DNA of 64,000 nt from Cylicocyclus nassatus (Eukaryota; Nematoda; Chromadorea; Rhabditida; Strongylidae): the NCBI GenBank assembly GCA_958299035.1, contig CATQJL010000223.1, positions 14,293,742-14,357,741 on the forward strand. Reading direction: 5' to 3'. Shown in pieces: positions 45,406 to 56,768 of this stretch. Positions within the stretch are counted from its first letter, which is position 1. The number at the start of each line of letters is the position of its first letter. The translations under genes and the position numbers were made by a program. The notes under the pieces are model-generated. The model was not told the origin of the DNA and did not search any database. It saw nothing but the letters and a program-made list of their open reading frames with translations.

Positions 45406-46427
45406 TTAGGTCGTTCCGAAAGTAATGTCGCTTTTTTCGAATGAACGCCACTATTCGTGGAATCAACATTTTCAAGAGATCTTAGAAGCATTCGATGCAG
45501 CAATTCATCCTCTTTCTAATGGTTTTAATTTCGCTGCATATTGTTTAATGAGCTCTCGAAAAATTATCAAAATCTGCGTCTCGTGCTTTTTGCCATGGTC
45601 AAGTTCGGATATTTTTCCAAATTTTTGTACCAAATCTTCGAAAAGGTACAAGTGGCAGGTAGATAGAGCAAACCCTATAAAACACGGAGTAATTCTTTCT
45701 TTTCCTTAGCTTGCTTCTTAGACTTTCTGGAATCAGTTTTAAAATTTCATCAAATTCCATATTTGGTCAACTCAAACCTCACAGAACAACAACCGGCAAG
45801 CAACTCAGGTGCCATTCAATGCAGCTTTTTTCCGTCTTTCAACCAGTTGTTTTCGGTTTCCGATTCATGAAGTTTTCCGGGATCAAATCATCATAATTCA
45901 ACTTTTCCAAGGCACCCCAAGGTGTACCCGAAATTTTCGAAAGTTGCTAAACCGAAGCGGTGAATGCTCGTTTGATTTGTAAAATTGTTGCCAAAATATA
46001 ATCCATCTTTGTAAGCTTCGAAATCCGGAGACTTGTTGGCGTTTAATGCACTTGTGTCTGAGACGAGCCTGTTAAAAATCGGTGGTTCCATCAAAAAATC
46101 TGTACAAAAATTATGACGAGCTCTGAAAAGTAGAAAAGAGTTGTGTTGTTTCCTGTAGGGTTTGCTCCATCCATCCATTACTTGGACTCCTTCTAAGGTT
46201 TGTTATAAAATTTTAGAAAAATTGTAAAATTTGGTCACCTCAAAAAGCATAGGTTGCAGATTTTGACTCTTTCCTGGAAGCTCATTGAATTTATTGCAAC
46301 AACTTCATAACCATTAGAAAGAGAATAAAATGCTGCATCAAATGCTACCAGAATCCCTTACACATCTTTGTTCTACGAGATGTGGCGTACGTTTGAAAAA
46401 AGCGACATTACTTTCGGAACGACCTAA
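45406..46427. mobile_element. Mariner-type MITE, 1,022 bp, built as a long inverted repeat
   Basis: Both ends read TTAGGTCGTTCCGAAAGTAA inward, followed by TGTCGCTTTTTTC, and are flanked by TA (45404-45405, 46428-46429). Similarity between the arms continues for roughly 300-450 bp. Markers shared by both arms are GCATTYGATGCAGCA, CTCTTTCTAATGGTT, CAATGAGCT, AAAATCTGC and AGAGCAAACCCTA. The element is thus nearly a single hairpin without transposase. Confidence 0.75.
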
Positions 46428-46531
46428 TATATGCGCAGTAGGACTAATTAACAACGTATGAAAAAGCATGAAATACTTATGTGAATGAAGAGCGTGCCCA
46501 ACTTAGTTCCAAATTAGGTTGTCATTTGAAA

Positions 46532-46558
46532 GTTTTGACAACCTGAGGTTGTCAAAAC
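46532..46558. repeat. Perfect 12-bp stem, 3-nt loop
   Basis: GTTTTGACAACC-TGA-GGTTGTCAAAAC. A strong small hairpin just upstream of the LINE tail; function unknown. Confidence 0.6.
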
Positions 46559-46599
46559 ATTCAATTCACACAATTTTTTCAAAATTTCACATAAATCTA

Positions 46600-47010
46600 C
46601 TCTACACCTAAAGATCTCGTCGGACTTCGCAGTACGGATTTGAGAAGAATGTCCCGTTTTCGTGATCCAGCGTTGCAAATTCGAAGCATCGATGAGCCGG
46701 TCACATAATGAGAAGAACAGACGATAGATAGACACTAAGAACATCTGAGTAGATTCCTCGCGAAGCCAAACGTCTTCGAGGAAGAGCACCGACGAGATGG
46801 GCAGTGTTCGTGGAACGGATGGACCAGCTGAGAAATTAGCTGTATACGATTCTCGCCCCTGGAACTCGTGGACGCAGCCACCGACGACGACCAAGAAGAT
46901 AGTGGATGTCCGAAGCAAGGGACAGGGACCAATGGCAACTTCTGTACTGGGGCCCGCATGTCACGTGAGGACGGGCCATCTAAGTATCTAAGCAAGTAAG
47001 TACACCTAAA
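46600..47010 (+). pseudogene. LINE (RTE-type) 3' end fragment
   Basis: The plus strand reads IPREAKRLRGRAPTRWAVF, then ERMDQLRN, and later EARDRDQWQLLYWGPHV, before the tail ATCTAAGTATCTAAGCAAGTAAG. The GRxPTRW block and an RDRxxW motif near the end are characteristic of the C-terminus of RTE-like LINEs, and the CTAAGTA tail resembles their 3' repeats in nematodes. Premature TAG codons occur before IPREAK, after LRN and before WMSEARD, so it is dead and 5'-truncated. Confidence 0.6.
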
Positions 47011-47311
47011 GATTAGTATATACTGAATTTTGGTTTCAAACCTCCTCCTGTCCTTATTGCTAGAGCCAAAAATAGCCTCAGCAGCCCCGTTTCCCAAGGA
47101 GGAAAGCGCGCTCCAATCGATATGCGAAATTCGGCGTCGGTGAGTCCTCTAACTGGTGTTGCTGTAATAGTTTTTCATTCCTTTGCTTTTTTGGTCTCTG
47201 TGGCGCTTTTTGAATCATTCTAGCTCGTAAACTGTTTTGTCAACGATTTTAGGTGCATATGTTTGCTATATGTTGCTCAATGATCATTTGCCTGGGTCAT
47301 TTGCTCTTGAA
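47011..47311. other. Spacer, no gene seen
   Basis: Nothing recognised between the LINE tail and the large foldback. Confidence 0.3.
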
Positions 47312-50300
47312 CTCATACCTTCGATACATAGAGCCACGTACTCTGGTGACCTTCACTTTGAGCGCCCTGATAGAACACAACCTTCACCTAGAGGGAAGTC
47401 ATCCGGGGCGAAGCCCCGGATATCATGGCATAACTAATGACATATCCATATAGGGAGAGATGTGAATGAGGTAAATATAGTAGTGACATCCAAAAGAAGC
47501 TCAAAAACCCGAAGGATTACGTTTTTATGGCCTTTTTTTGCCAAAAAGACTTTTATTCAAAATTCATTGAGGAACTGGAGCAAAATTTCTCAATTAATCT
47601 TTCTCTAGACTTCGATTGAGCGTTGGAAGTTCATGAAAGCCGCTGGAGTTCAATAGAAACGAGAAACTGCGCTCAAATCTTGCGCAGAAAGTCGCTACTT
47701 AAATGCTGGTCTATCTCGTTATGGAGTGATTTTCAAGACCCACGACGTTGTCAGTGCTTCTGGACATCTCATGAGGATCACAACGATATATAATGTTACA
47801 GGGTTTCATTATGATCCCGCGGAGATCAATGACCAGAGCCAAATGCCCCGCCGGCTCTGGCCTGTCTCCGCTGCTCGTCTGCGTCTCCGCGACTTGCGCG
47901 CTACCTCGCTACCCCAAAAGCGGGGCGCGGGGCATTTGGCTCTGGTACCTTTTTCTTCGTTGTTGGGAGCCCAATTTCGACAATCTATATATCATATTAA
48001 GGCTCTTGATCTCTATTTTCACGCTGACAACGTCGCAAGACTCCTTTTTATGATTTAAACGAGAAATATGGGAAAAACGGAGTTTTCGAAAACCTCTTGT
48101 TTTTTCTTCAGTTCAACTCTTTTCACTCGGTTTTTTTGTGTATTCGATAGGTCTTGTTTCTGTCTATGATGTAGACAACGTCGCCGAGCTTACTTCTTTG
48201 CTTATGCCGGTTTTTTTTGTGAAAATTACCAAAAAGTGCGTTTTTCTTTACCTTGTTCTTTTTCAATGCTTTTGCAACGAATTTCCTCCAGCTTGGACGT
48301 TACTTGCTCAGAATGATGAGCGGAAGAATCCAGACAACGTCGCAGGATACGAAACGACCATGCGGGGGTGAAAATTCAAAGAACGCGTCAAAAACCAGAT
48401 TGGCGTCGATGTGCAGCATAACTTTTCAGACATGTTTAACATGTTCAGTTCAGTTATTGACAAGTTTGCCTTCTTTCGGTTCCCAACTACCGCCACAGCT
48501 AACGCTTTTTTTCAATTAGAAAAAACTTTGTTTCTGTTGCCACCCAATTTAACCGGCAATTCTGAAGACAAAAATGTGCGTAGGAAACCACCAAGATAAG
48601 GTTTCAAATTTGGTGATGTGTTAGCCTCTGTTTTATATGAATTTTTCAAGTTTCCTGGTTTAATTCAGATCTCTAAATTTCTATCTATTTTTTTCTAAAA
48701 CAACCTTCACTTTTTATAGAGGGCAAGAACTCAAACAACTATCACTTTCTAGGCTCTGTCTCTTGACTATCGAAGGTATGCTTGAACTGCTTATCTTTAG
48801 TAAGTTTCTCGGCAACGATTATGTTAGGTCATTCCGAAAGTAATTTCGCTTTTTTCAAACGGGCGCCACATTTGATGGAAGGAAGGTTTCTAAGAGATCT
48901 GAAAAGCATTTGATGCAGAATTTCATTCTTTTTCTAACGGTTATGGAAATGTTGCAAAACATTCAATGAGCTTTCAGAAAACAACCAAAATCTGCGACCC
49001 ATGCTTTTTGAGATGGTCAAGTTTCGCGATTTTTTCAAACTTTCATATCAGTCCTCAAAAGGAGTTCAAGTAACGGTTCGATAGAGTAAACCTTACAAAA
49101 TACAATACCACTTTTTCTCTTTCTCGCAGCTCGCCGTAATTTTTTAAAAGATTTTTTAACAGAACCATCGGATTTTGGCAGGCCCTCCTCAGCCACAATC
49201 GCATCAAACATCATAATTTTTCGTAATTTGAGACTACCAAGACGGTATTATGAGCTAGCATTAATTTTACAAAGCAGGTGAGGGTTTACGGGTTCGAAAT
49301 ATCAAATTTCGAGTTTTTCGGATACAGCCTGAGGCTCGCTAAAAAATGATTTATGATGATTTTTCCCCGGAAACTAAACGAATCGGAAACAAAAAACACT
49401 ATTAGAAAGAGGAGTAAATGCTGAATTGAATAATGCGCGAGCTGCTCTTCTTTTGATGTTTTACGAGGATTCAGCTGCCCAAGTATTAAAATCGGTAGCA
49501 TTAGTTAAAATTCTGTTGAAAATGTATGACAAGCTATGGAAAGGAGAAAAAAGCAGTACTGAATTTTGTAAGGTTTACTCTATCGAACCGTTACTTGAAC
49601 TCCTTCTGAAAACTGATATGAAAGTTTCAAAAAATCGCGAAACTTGACCATCACAAAAAACATGGGTCGCAGATTTTGGTTATTTTCTGAAAGCTCGTTG
49701 ATTGTTTTGCAACATTTTCATAACCTTTAGAAAGTGAATGAAATTCTGCATCGAATGCTTTCAAGATCTCTTAGAAATCTTTCTTCCTTCAAATGTGGCG
49801 CGAGTTTGAAAAAAGCGAAATTACTTTCGGAATGACCTAATATTTACCTGACTGTTGCGTTTTTTCAGCTCGATAACTGGCTTTAGAGAGGCATTGGTTT
49901 GCGCTACTTTTCCACATCTATTTCGCATAGTTAGGCTGTCCATACCTTCGATAGTCTAGAGACAGGGCGCCAAAAGTGAAGGTTGTTTGAACATCCATCT
50001 GACGTCATAAATAGTGAAGGTTGTTTAAAGAAGATCAGAGAAGAGAAAATGACGTAAAGAATATATAAAAAGCAAAAGAAACTGCTGTAAACCGGATAAA
50101 AACGCTGCAACAAGGTTTGAAATCTTTCATTTGGCGGCTTTTCAAAGTGCAAGTTTTCGCCCCAGGACCAGCAATTCGCAACACGGGGTTTTGATTTTCG
50201 ATGCGTCCTTTGAATTTTTACCCCCGCATTGACGTTTCTGTTTCCTGGGACGTTGTCTGGATTGTTGCGCTTGTTGTTCTGAGCAAAAAGGCCCAAGTTG

Positions 50301-51266
50301 AAAAAAAATCGATGCGAAAGCACTAAAACAGAACAAGGTAAAGAAAAATGCACTTTTCACGATTTTTCGCAAATAATTCCACCATAGTCGAAGAGGTAAG
50401 GACTGGGTGGTTGTCTGCATTATGAACAGAAGCAAGATCTATAGAATGCACGAAAAAACCGCGTGAAAAGAGTTGAACTAGGAGAAAAACAAGAGATTTT
50501 CGAAAACAAGATTTTTACAGGATTTCTCGATCAAATGAAAAAACGTGGTTCTGGGATGTTATCAGCGTGAAAATAGAGATCAAGAGCTTCAAAATGATAT
50601 ATAGGTTGCTAAAATTGGGTTCGAAACAGCGAAGAAAAGGATACCAGAGCCAAATGCCCCGCGCCCCGCATTTGGGGTAGCGAGGTAGCGCGCAAGTCGC
50701 GGAGACGCAGACGAGCAGCGGAGACAGACCACAGCCGACGGGGCATTTGGCTCTGGTCGTAGATCTCCGCGGGGTCTCAACGAAACCCCGCAACATTATA
50801 TATCATTCTGATCGTCATGACACGACAATGAGGACTGACAACGTCACAAACTTTGAAAACCACTCATTAACGAGATAGACCAGCATTTATGTGACGACTC
50901 TCTGCGCAAGAGCTAAGCGCAGTTTCTCGTTTTTATTTAACTCCAATAGCTTTCCTAAACTTCTGAAACTCTATTTTGGTTGAATGAGAGGTTAGCTGAG
51001 AAATTTTGTCCTGAATTCTGGCGCAAATTCCACAGAAACCTTCTTTTTAACGTAAAAAAGGCTATGAAAACGGTTTTGCTGAAAGCTAAAGATATTATTC
51101 CCTATATTTGCTTCACTAACATACGTTCCGATATAGTCAGGATAACAACATCCAGGGCGAAGAACCGGATGACTTCTGTTTTTTTTTCAGGTGAAGGTTG
51201 TGTCCTCTCAAAGCCCTCAAAGTGAAGGTTACCAAAGTACGTGGCTCTAGGTATCGAGGTTATGAG
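47312..51266. repeat. Giant foldback element, arms of 1.3-1.5 kb
   Basis: The left arm 47312-48780 recurs inverted at 49941-51266. Outermost phrases CTCATA...CGATAC.TAGAGCCACGTACT and innermost GACTATCGAAGGTATG match, as do AGAGCCAAATGCCCCGC, GAGGTAGCGCGCAAG and ACAACCTTCACYT in between. Plus-strand frames in the left arm (47793-48053) and minus-strand frames in the right arm (50515-50796) translate alike only because the DNA is mirrored. ACCTTCAC recurs at least six times near both ends. Between the arms lies mainly a mariner MITE (48824-49840), so the original loop was only about 140 bp. No transposase is seen. Confidence 0.75.
48824..49840. mobile_element. Mariner-type MITE in the loop of the giant foldback
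   Basis: Begins TTAGGTCATTCCGAAAGTAA and ends with the inverted form, followed by TA (49841-49842); the left flank has TG instead of TA. It is the same family as 45406-46427 (shared GCATTYGATGCAG, TTTCTAACGGTTATG, AATCTGCGACCCATG, AGAGTAAACCTTA) and is likewise a long inverted repeat, 1,017 bp. Confidence 0.75.
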
Positions 51267-51535
51267 GCTGTCTACTTTTTAGTGATACTGTGTCGTTTTC
51301 CTATCTTTCTTCCAGTCCATTTCACTTCTCACGCGTTTCGCAGCTAATATCTTTTCGTTTAGGATATTAGGTAATAGTACAGAAGTTGATATGCCTTTGG
51401 CAGCACATGACGCCGATGCCGCGATGCCTTCATTCTTGGATGGAAAACTAATGATAAAAAATGGTGATATGTTTGGAAAATGGATTCCATCAATATGCTA
51501 ATTTGCGGAGCATAAGGTGAGCAATAGGGTTTACT

Positions 51536-51610
51536 TTTCTGTTTTGTGATTTTCTTCTTTGTTTTGTGATTTTCTTCTTTGTTTTGTGATTTTCTTTTTT
51601 TTTTGTTTTG
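51536..51610. repeat. Short tandem repeat, about 22-bp unit
   Basis: The unit TTTGTTTTGTGATTTTCTTC is repeated about three times, then degenerates into a T run. Confidence 0.85.
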
Positions 51611-51950
51611 AGGTTTTCATGCATTTTGTTTTGACAGGTTTTTTGATTTCCTTAGTTTGGTCGGTATAGTAGTCCTTACTCCATTGGTCGCCTGGTGGAT
51701 GATTTCTAATTTGAATTGGACAGGCCAATTGCGTTAGAGCGCTCTCGACCCTAAAATCAACCTTAGCATATGTTCTCTCTCTGTTTTTCTTTGTTTGGCT
51801 GACGTTTCTTGTGTTTTAACTTTGATCGTGATTGGGCTTAGCGATTTCGTTGTTTGTGTAGTTTTTTCGTACTGCTATGCTCGTTTTTTCAACTCTGGGT
51901 CCAGGCAATGCGGAGAAATTAGAATTCTTACTGTGCAATCCTTTTTGCTA

Positions 51951-52416
51951 ACAAGGGAACCGTGTCGAGTCGAAGTGGCCTTTCCAGATGAGACCCGTAC
52001 CGCTTTGAAGAGCATTAATCGGTGATTCCAAATCTGCTTTCCAAATCTGCCAAGCGCCTCTGGACGCCGAGTTATGCTCGTTTTTCGGGTCAAAAAATTG
52101 AACGCAAAACTGAAGCAAAATCGCCCAAATTTGCTCGAATGGTCCAGTATCGAGTATCAGAGCTGTTTATGCAATGGATACATTTTATTCAATATGCTAG
52201 TACTTAACATTTCTTTATCTGAGCGCTGGAAAGATTGTAACAATCAATTTTACCTAGATTCTGCATTCATTTTTCGTTCCGAAGAACGGTCATAACTCGG
52301 CGTCCAGAGGCGCTTGGCAGATTTGGAAGGCAGATTTAGAACCACCGTTTAATACCCTTCAAAGCAGTATGGGTCTCATCTGGAAAGGCCACTTCGACTC
52401 GACACGGTTTCCTTGT
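51951..52416. mobile_element. Inverted-repeat element, 466 bp
   Basis: Outer ends ACAAGGGAACCGTGTCGAGT and the inverted ACTCGACACGGTTTCCTTGT match with one mismatch. Similarity runs about 140 bp inward through CGAAGTGGCCTTTCCAGATG and CTGCCAAGCGCCTCTGGACG. The loop is about 190 bp. No transposase. Confidence 0.65.
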
Positions 52417-52452
52417 AAGTAACATGTGCTTGCGTGTTGCCCCAGTGGGGTA

Positions 52453-52576
52453 GAGGAACGAACGCCTCAATTAGGCATCACCTCCGCGGGCTGCTGGTCC
52501 TTTCGTCCTACTGTTGTGCATCGTGTTGGGACCAGTGGTCCGCGGAGGCGGTGCCTAATTGAGGCGTTCGTTCCTC
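52453..52576. repeat. Inverted repeat, 124 bp
   Basis: GAGGAACGAACGCCTCAATT continues into AGGCATCACCTCCGCGG and pairs with CCGCGGAGGCGGTGCCTAATT..., two mismatches in 37 bp. A second, shorter pairing (CTGGTCC/GGACCAG) lies inside. Confidence 0.7.
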
Positions 52577-52718
52577 CACCCCCCCCCCCTCAGTGAATTT
52601 TACGTTACGTAGAACCCATTCGCATTGTTTCTCCAAGTTGACTTGGAATCAGCGTTGCAAAAAGGAATATAGCAGTATAAGAATTAGCTAAACCACAACA
52701 AAAACGCCATTTACATTA

Positions 52719-52954
52719 AAGTCTTGCAGATAAGTTCGCCATCAGATAAGTCCGCTTTTTTTCTCAGATGAAAAACAGAAGGATTTTTTGTCATATTTTT
52801 TAGCAAAAGCATTCTTTTCAGTAATGTGAATTATAAGACAAAAATTGAGATTTCGTGACTCAAGAATGATACTCCCTTTCTCCTCTTTCCTTATCTGTAG
52901 GCGGATTTTTCTGTAGGCGGACTTATCTGATGGCGGACTTATCTGCAAGACTTT
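52719..52954. mobile_element. Inverted-repeat element (MITE-like), 236 bp
   Basis: AAAGTCTTGCAGATAAGTTC, followed by GCCATCAGATAAGTCCGC, pairs with its inverted copy at the right end. A third partial end (CGGACTTTCTGCAAGACTTT) follows at about 52998-53017, suggesting a truncated neighbour. The phrase TTATCTG recurs four times. Confidence 0.6.
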
Positions 52955-53192
52955 TGGCGGCGCGAGGGCCATTTTTCATTTTTCATGTCAAAAAGGCGGA
53001 CTTTCTGCAAGACTTTAGGGTAATTATGAACGTCGTTAAAATACTAGAAGCATCAATTAAACGAGGAAAAAGAGAGAAAGCATGTGCACGATTGAATTTC
53101 GGGCTAGGTAATAATGCCGCGCTCTACTGTGACCGGTCTGCCCCACTTCGAATTCAAATTTATCCACCAGGCGACTATTGGGGTAAGGACGA

Positions 53193-53844
53193 ATAGATTG
53201 ATTACTCTCATGTGGGTAGTACCTCGTTGGGAGCACTATTCGGCGACGTAAGGCCTTGATCATACTTACGCAATTTCAGCCTCAACGCGATTTAGCAATA
53301 CTCGATTTGTCCATAGCTCATCGTAAGCGCATTCTAAATGTGCAGAGAGTAGGACTTTTTTTCGATCTACGAAACACAGACTATGCATTTGCGGTATGAC
53401 AGTGCTGGATTTGAAGACATGTGACCACTGTCCAGAACGCGTGGCCACAATCGCGTGAGGTATGGCCAGGGCTCCAGGTAGCCCTCAGGCCCGCAGATTG
53501 TCGCTTTTGTAGTCGGTAGTTGATCTTGCGCCAAGCGCGCTGGATTGGTTTTGCCCGTGGGGCGCGTAAAAGGGACTAACTCGCACCAAGGGGTGCTTGC
53601 TTTCTTGATTTTTGACACCTTTGTCACTATTCTGTCGCTTTGAAATTTCTCTTCTATGTTGTAGCAAAGCATTTCGTTGCACATGTGGTTAATATGGTGT
53701 GGTCTCTGCTTTTCGGTGTTCTACGATGTTTGCGGTTCGGCGCAGCGGTAACCGGAGCGAAAGGGCAAACGGGGCGAATTGAAGGCTCCCTAAGGCTTTG
53801 CTTACTTCGCACTTTATGCGTCATTCAAACTGCGAATCAAATAG
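53193..53844. other. Intergenic
   Basis: No supported gene. GTATGGCCAGGGCT at about 53461 matches the TIR of the MITE at 11410-12249. Open frames on both strands at 53367-53897 overlap and are not assigned. Confidence 0.35.
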
Positions 53845-54317
53845 CGTCGCCAAAAGCTCTTCGAATCGAAGTGGTTCTTGTATCTGATAAGAATTGACTC
53901 AATCGCACAGAATCGTGTGCAGTTAGAGGTAATTGCTGGATTGCCGACTGCGTCGGTTTTTCCAAAACAACGGTTAGGTGATTTTGAACACAAACTTGAG
54001 CAGGTTCAGCAGGTTTGCTCGGCAATCGTTTGTACTTGCGATAAGTGCCTATTCAACGTCATATCTTGAAATCGTTTACAATTTAGATGGCGATTTTTCT
54101 ATATCGAAACTCGATCTGCCGAATCCTCCGGTGCAAATCAGGCGCTTAAGTGACGTCAAAAAGCTTGAACAACAATCTACATTTGAAGATCGTAAGTTAA
54201 TCTTTTGTTGTAATTGATTTATGGTAATTTCCATTCCTACTTTTAGTCTCACTTTTCTGTGTCGACCTTTCCGCGGGTGTAATCAGCATGAAAAGACAAC
54301 TTGCTATCACAAGTTGA
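53845..54317 (+). CDS. Three host exons, unknown protein
   Basis: Exon a (from 53845, after AAATAG, to about 54012) reads FESKWFLYLIRIDSIAQNR, then LEVIAGLPTASVFPKQRLGD and FEHKLEQVQQ. Exon b (54087-54191) reads GDFSISKLDLPNPPVQIRRL, then SDVKKLEQQSTFED, ending at a GTAAGT donor. Exon c (54247-54317, after CTTTTAG) reads SLFCVDLSAGVISMKRQLA to a TGA; b and c join in phase. The a/b junction is unresolved: the good-looking donor after VQQ gives the wrong phase, and a GTACTT at about 54032 gives the right one. No domain recognised; the FEHKLEQVQQ stretch could be a coiled coil. Confidence 0.45.
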
Positions 54318-55127
54318 GCTTTTTTATGTGACCTCATTGTAGATCTGAATTGGTCTTCACTGTTTTTTTATTCGATATTGTCGTTGATACATACTTTTGA
54401 ATAGCTTTTTCTGAATAAGTTTGTCTCTTGGTAAACTGTTCACTGCAAGGGATCAGTTTGTGGGTCAAAGGGGTATTCGTAAGAAAAATTTTGGGTCAAA
54501 GGGGAATTCGTTTTCGAAAACCCCTTTTGACGACCTCGTGCTGGGCCCTAATAGTGCCATCAAGAAATCCAAAAGCAATAAGTAATAAATCATGGAATCA
54601 ATTTTGAGAACAAAGGTCACTTGAATGTGTTGATAAGCCTGAGTTCTTTTTGGCGTTTCAGTCCCATTTTTCTCACAAGTCATAGCGTATGCTCTTTCGC
54701 TCTCAACTATTCCGCCATGAAAAGATCAAGATGCAGTGCATAAGAATGGAAGCGGTCTCGGTAAGGCAGTTTGCAGCCCACACATAGAGCAACACACAAA
54801 GGAAACAGCCTTTATTCTCAATCATTACAAGAAGGAGCTAGATACAAGTATGAAACGATAAAAAACAAAACCTATCATAAAAACCCTTGAAGACAGTCAA
54901 ACTCAGGATTTTCCCATAGTTGAAAACGCATGCGGACGACCGCAGTGCATGCGGCAGAGTTCCGGCACAATTCTGAGCACTCTGCCTGGAATTGTCCCGT
55001 ATCTCTCCGACCAGTACAAATGCCCACTGAATTACTCGAGATCAACTTATAAGATACTTCCCTACGTCTATCTGCGATCTAGCCGACTGCGTTTGCATTA
55101 TAAATCGACTGGTTTGGTTCCCTCGTC
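54318..55127. other. Intergenic between two host genes
   Basis: No supported gene. A 60-codon plus frame at 54949-55131 ends just after the start of the next gene and lacks other support. Confidence 0.35.
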
Positions 55128-55491
55128 ATGATTGGGCAGCTGTTGTGTTTGCTTATATTACTGCAATCTCTTCAGTCTTGTATACTGGAAGCAGTTGAAT
55201 GCAATTCAATGGTATTTTTGTTGAATCTTCTCCTTGTTCTTGTCGCACTTCGAAGACTGTTTGCCGGCAAATATGGAGGAGCAGAGTATATCTCTTGTCG
55301 AAACAGCAATCTAATAACAAGCAACGATCTAATTTCCTTCATTAGTAAGTTTCATTCTTTCTAGGTTTATTTTAGACCAGAATAAAGCTGACAATGAGCT
55401 GATTTGTTTGTTCTTGTGGTGTACAAGTATGCTCGGTTACTCTGTAAATGTCTTGTACTTGATTGCAAATGAGATTACCTCAATAAGCTAA
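55128..55491 (+). CDS. Two-exon small membrane or secreted protein (110 aa)
   Basis: Exon 55128-55344 and exon 55376-55491 join in phase across a 31-nt intron (GTAAGT to TTTTAG), very short even for nematodes. The N-terminus MIGQLLCLLILLQSLQSCIL is signal-peptide-like. A hydrophobic run FLLNLLLVLVALRRLFAG follows, and the second exon holds LICLFLWCTSMLGYSVNVLY, a likely membrane segment, ending at TAA. No family recognised. An intron under 35 nt is the main doubt; without splicing the frame ends after the first exon. Confidence 0.4.
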
Positions 55492-55494
55492 CCA

Positions 55495-55565
55495 ATCATT
55501 TATTATTATCATTTATTATTATCATTAATCATTTATCGTTTATCATTTATTATTATCATTTATTT
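55495..55565. repeat. ATT/ATC-rich simple repeat
   Basis: TTATTATTATCATTTATTAT-type tract, about 70 bp. Confidence 0.85.
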
Positions 55566-56768
55566 GTCTTGTGCTTAATTTTAAATGGAAATACCGTAAT
55601 AAGCTAGGCAATCGTTTACATGGCTAGTTCACTATGATGCTGCGAGTCAAATTTCCCAAGAAACGGACTTGCGTTTTCACATATGTTCATGGATTGTTCC
55701 GAAAAAACTTCACTCATTGATCTTTTGCCGATTTAGAACTTTCTTAGAGCTCGTTTCTACTTATATTCGTAGTATGGAGCAAATCATCGACCGCCGTTTG
55801 TTTACTGTAGGGCTGCAGTGGTAGTTTCAGCATAATGGCGTCCTTGCGAATTAGTTGAAAATTCGGAAAACTTCCAGGAAACTGCGACCCTTTGCAAAAA
55901 GTTTTTCAAGACATAGACCCACCAAACAAATATGTATAAATTCGTAAAGCAATTCAGACAAAATTAGCTTTTTAAAAACATACTTCTTTGAACATAGGTT
56001 CACAGTAATGTGCGCTATATTGCATACATTCTATATCAGTGACCCTTTTACCTGATTGTATAATTATGCTTGTTTTGGTGACTTTTTGGGGACAAGATTG
56101 GACAAAGCAGAACGCTTTGAAAATTTGTTGGAGCTATTAAAGCGGTACGTAAAGACTAGCGAAGAAAAAACATCATTGTAAAAAAGAGACAACGACCAAA
56201 CAGGGGCGGGGGGGGGGGGGACTTTTGGCGCATGCCGCATGTTTTGTGTGGATGGTCTACTGCGTAGACAAAAATGGCTGACTCTCTTTACTGAACGTCA
56301 TCTTGAAAGCGTTTTGTTTCTCACCTTGAACTTCTTTAGTCGAAGTTATATGTAATCGACAAGAAAAATTTATGACTTCCACACTTCCGCCAATTTTTGG
56401 CGTATCTTTTTCATCGCCCCGACATGCACAAACGACCGTCTAGGCCCTTTGCATCCACATCTCATGACTGCATTTTTCTCTGAAAAGTTTTCATTTTATT
56501 GCAATCATTTTTTGGTCAATTTTAAAATAGGTCCAACTACAAATATTCGTTCCAAACGCACACATACAACAAAATCTACAGAACTTTTCTTTTTTCAAAT
56601 CGTGCCATTGAATGTCCTGTTGCATTATAGTTAAATCGCAGTATTAATAAGTGTGAAAGCGAGCAAGTCTTGTTCACGCTCAAAGCTGAACATGAAAAAT
56701 GCTATAAACGCGCCAGTTTGTTGATGTACCTCCTTTTCCACAGACTCTGTAATTAGCCATAAAGGTCT
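55566..56768. other. Intergenic, no supported gene
   Basis: Nothing recognised apart from a G run at about 56206-56220. It is the 3' flank of the minus-strand gene ending at 56769. Confidence 0.35.

Larger units (their letters stand above)
51670..53192. repeat. Outer inverted repeat surrounding three smaller ones
   Basis: GTCCTTACTCCATTGGTCGC, then CTGGTGGAT (about 51670-51720) recurs inverted at about 53147-53192 (ATCCACCAGGCGACTATTGG, then GGTAAGGAC). Three independent inverted repeats lie inside (51951, 52453, 52719). It could be one compound element or unrelated insertions. No target duplication found. Confidence 0.4.

Noticed and set aside
47793..50796. A conserved gene pair implied by similar translations at 47793-48053 (plus) and 50515-50796 (minus)
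   Set aside because: The similarity follows from the DNA being an inverted repeat; frames are conserved only because the arms are similar, and no domain is present.
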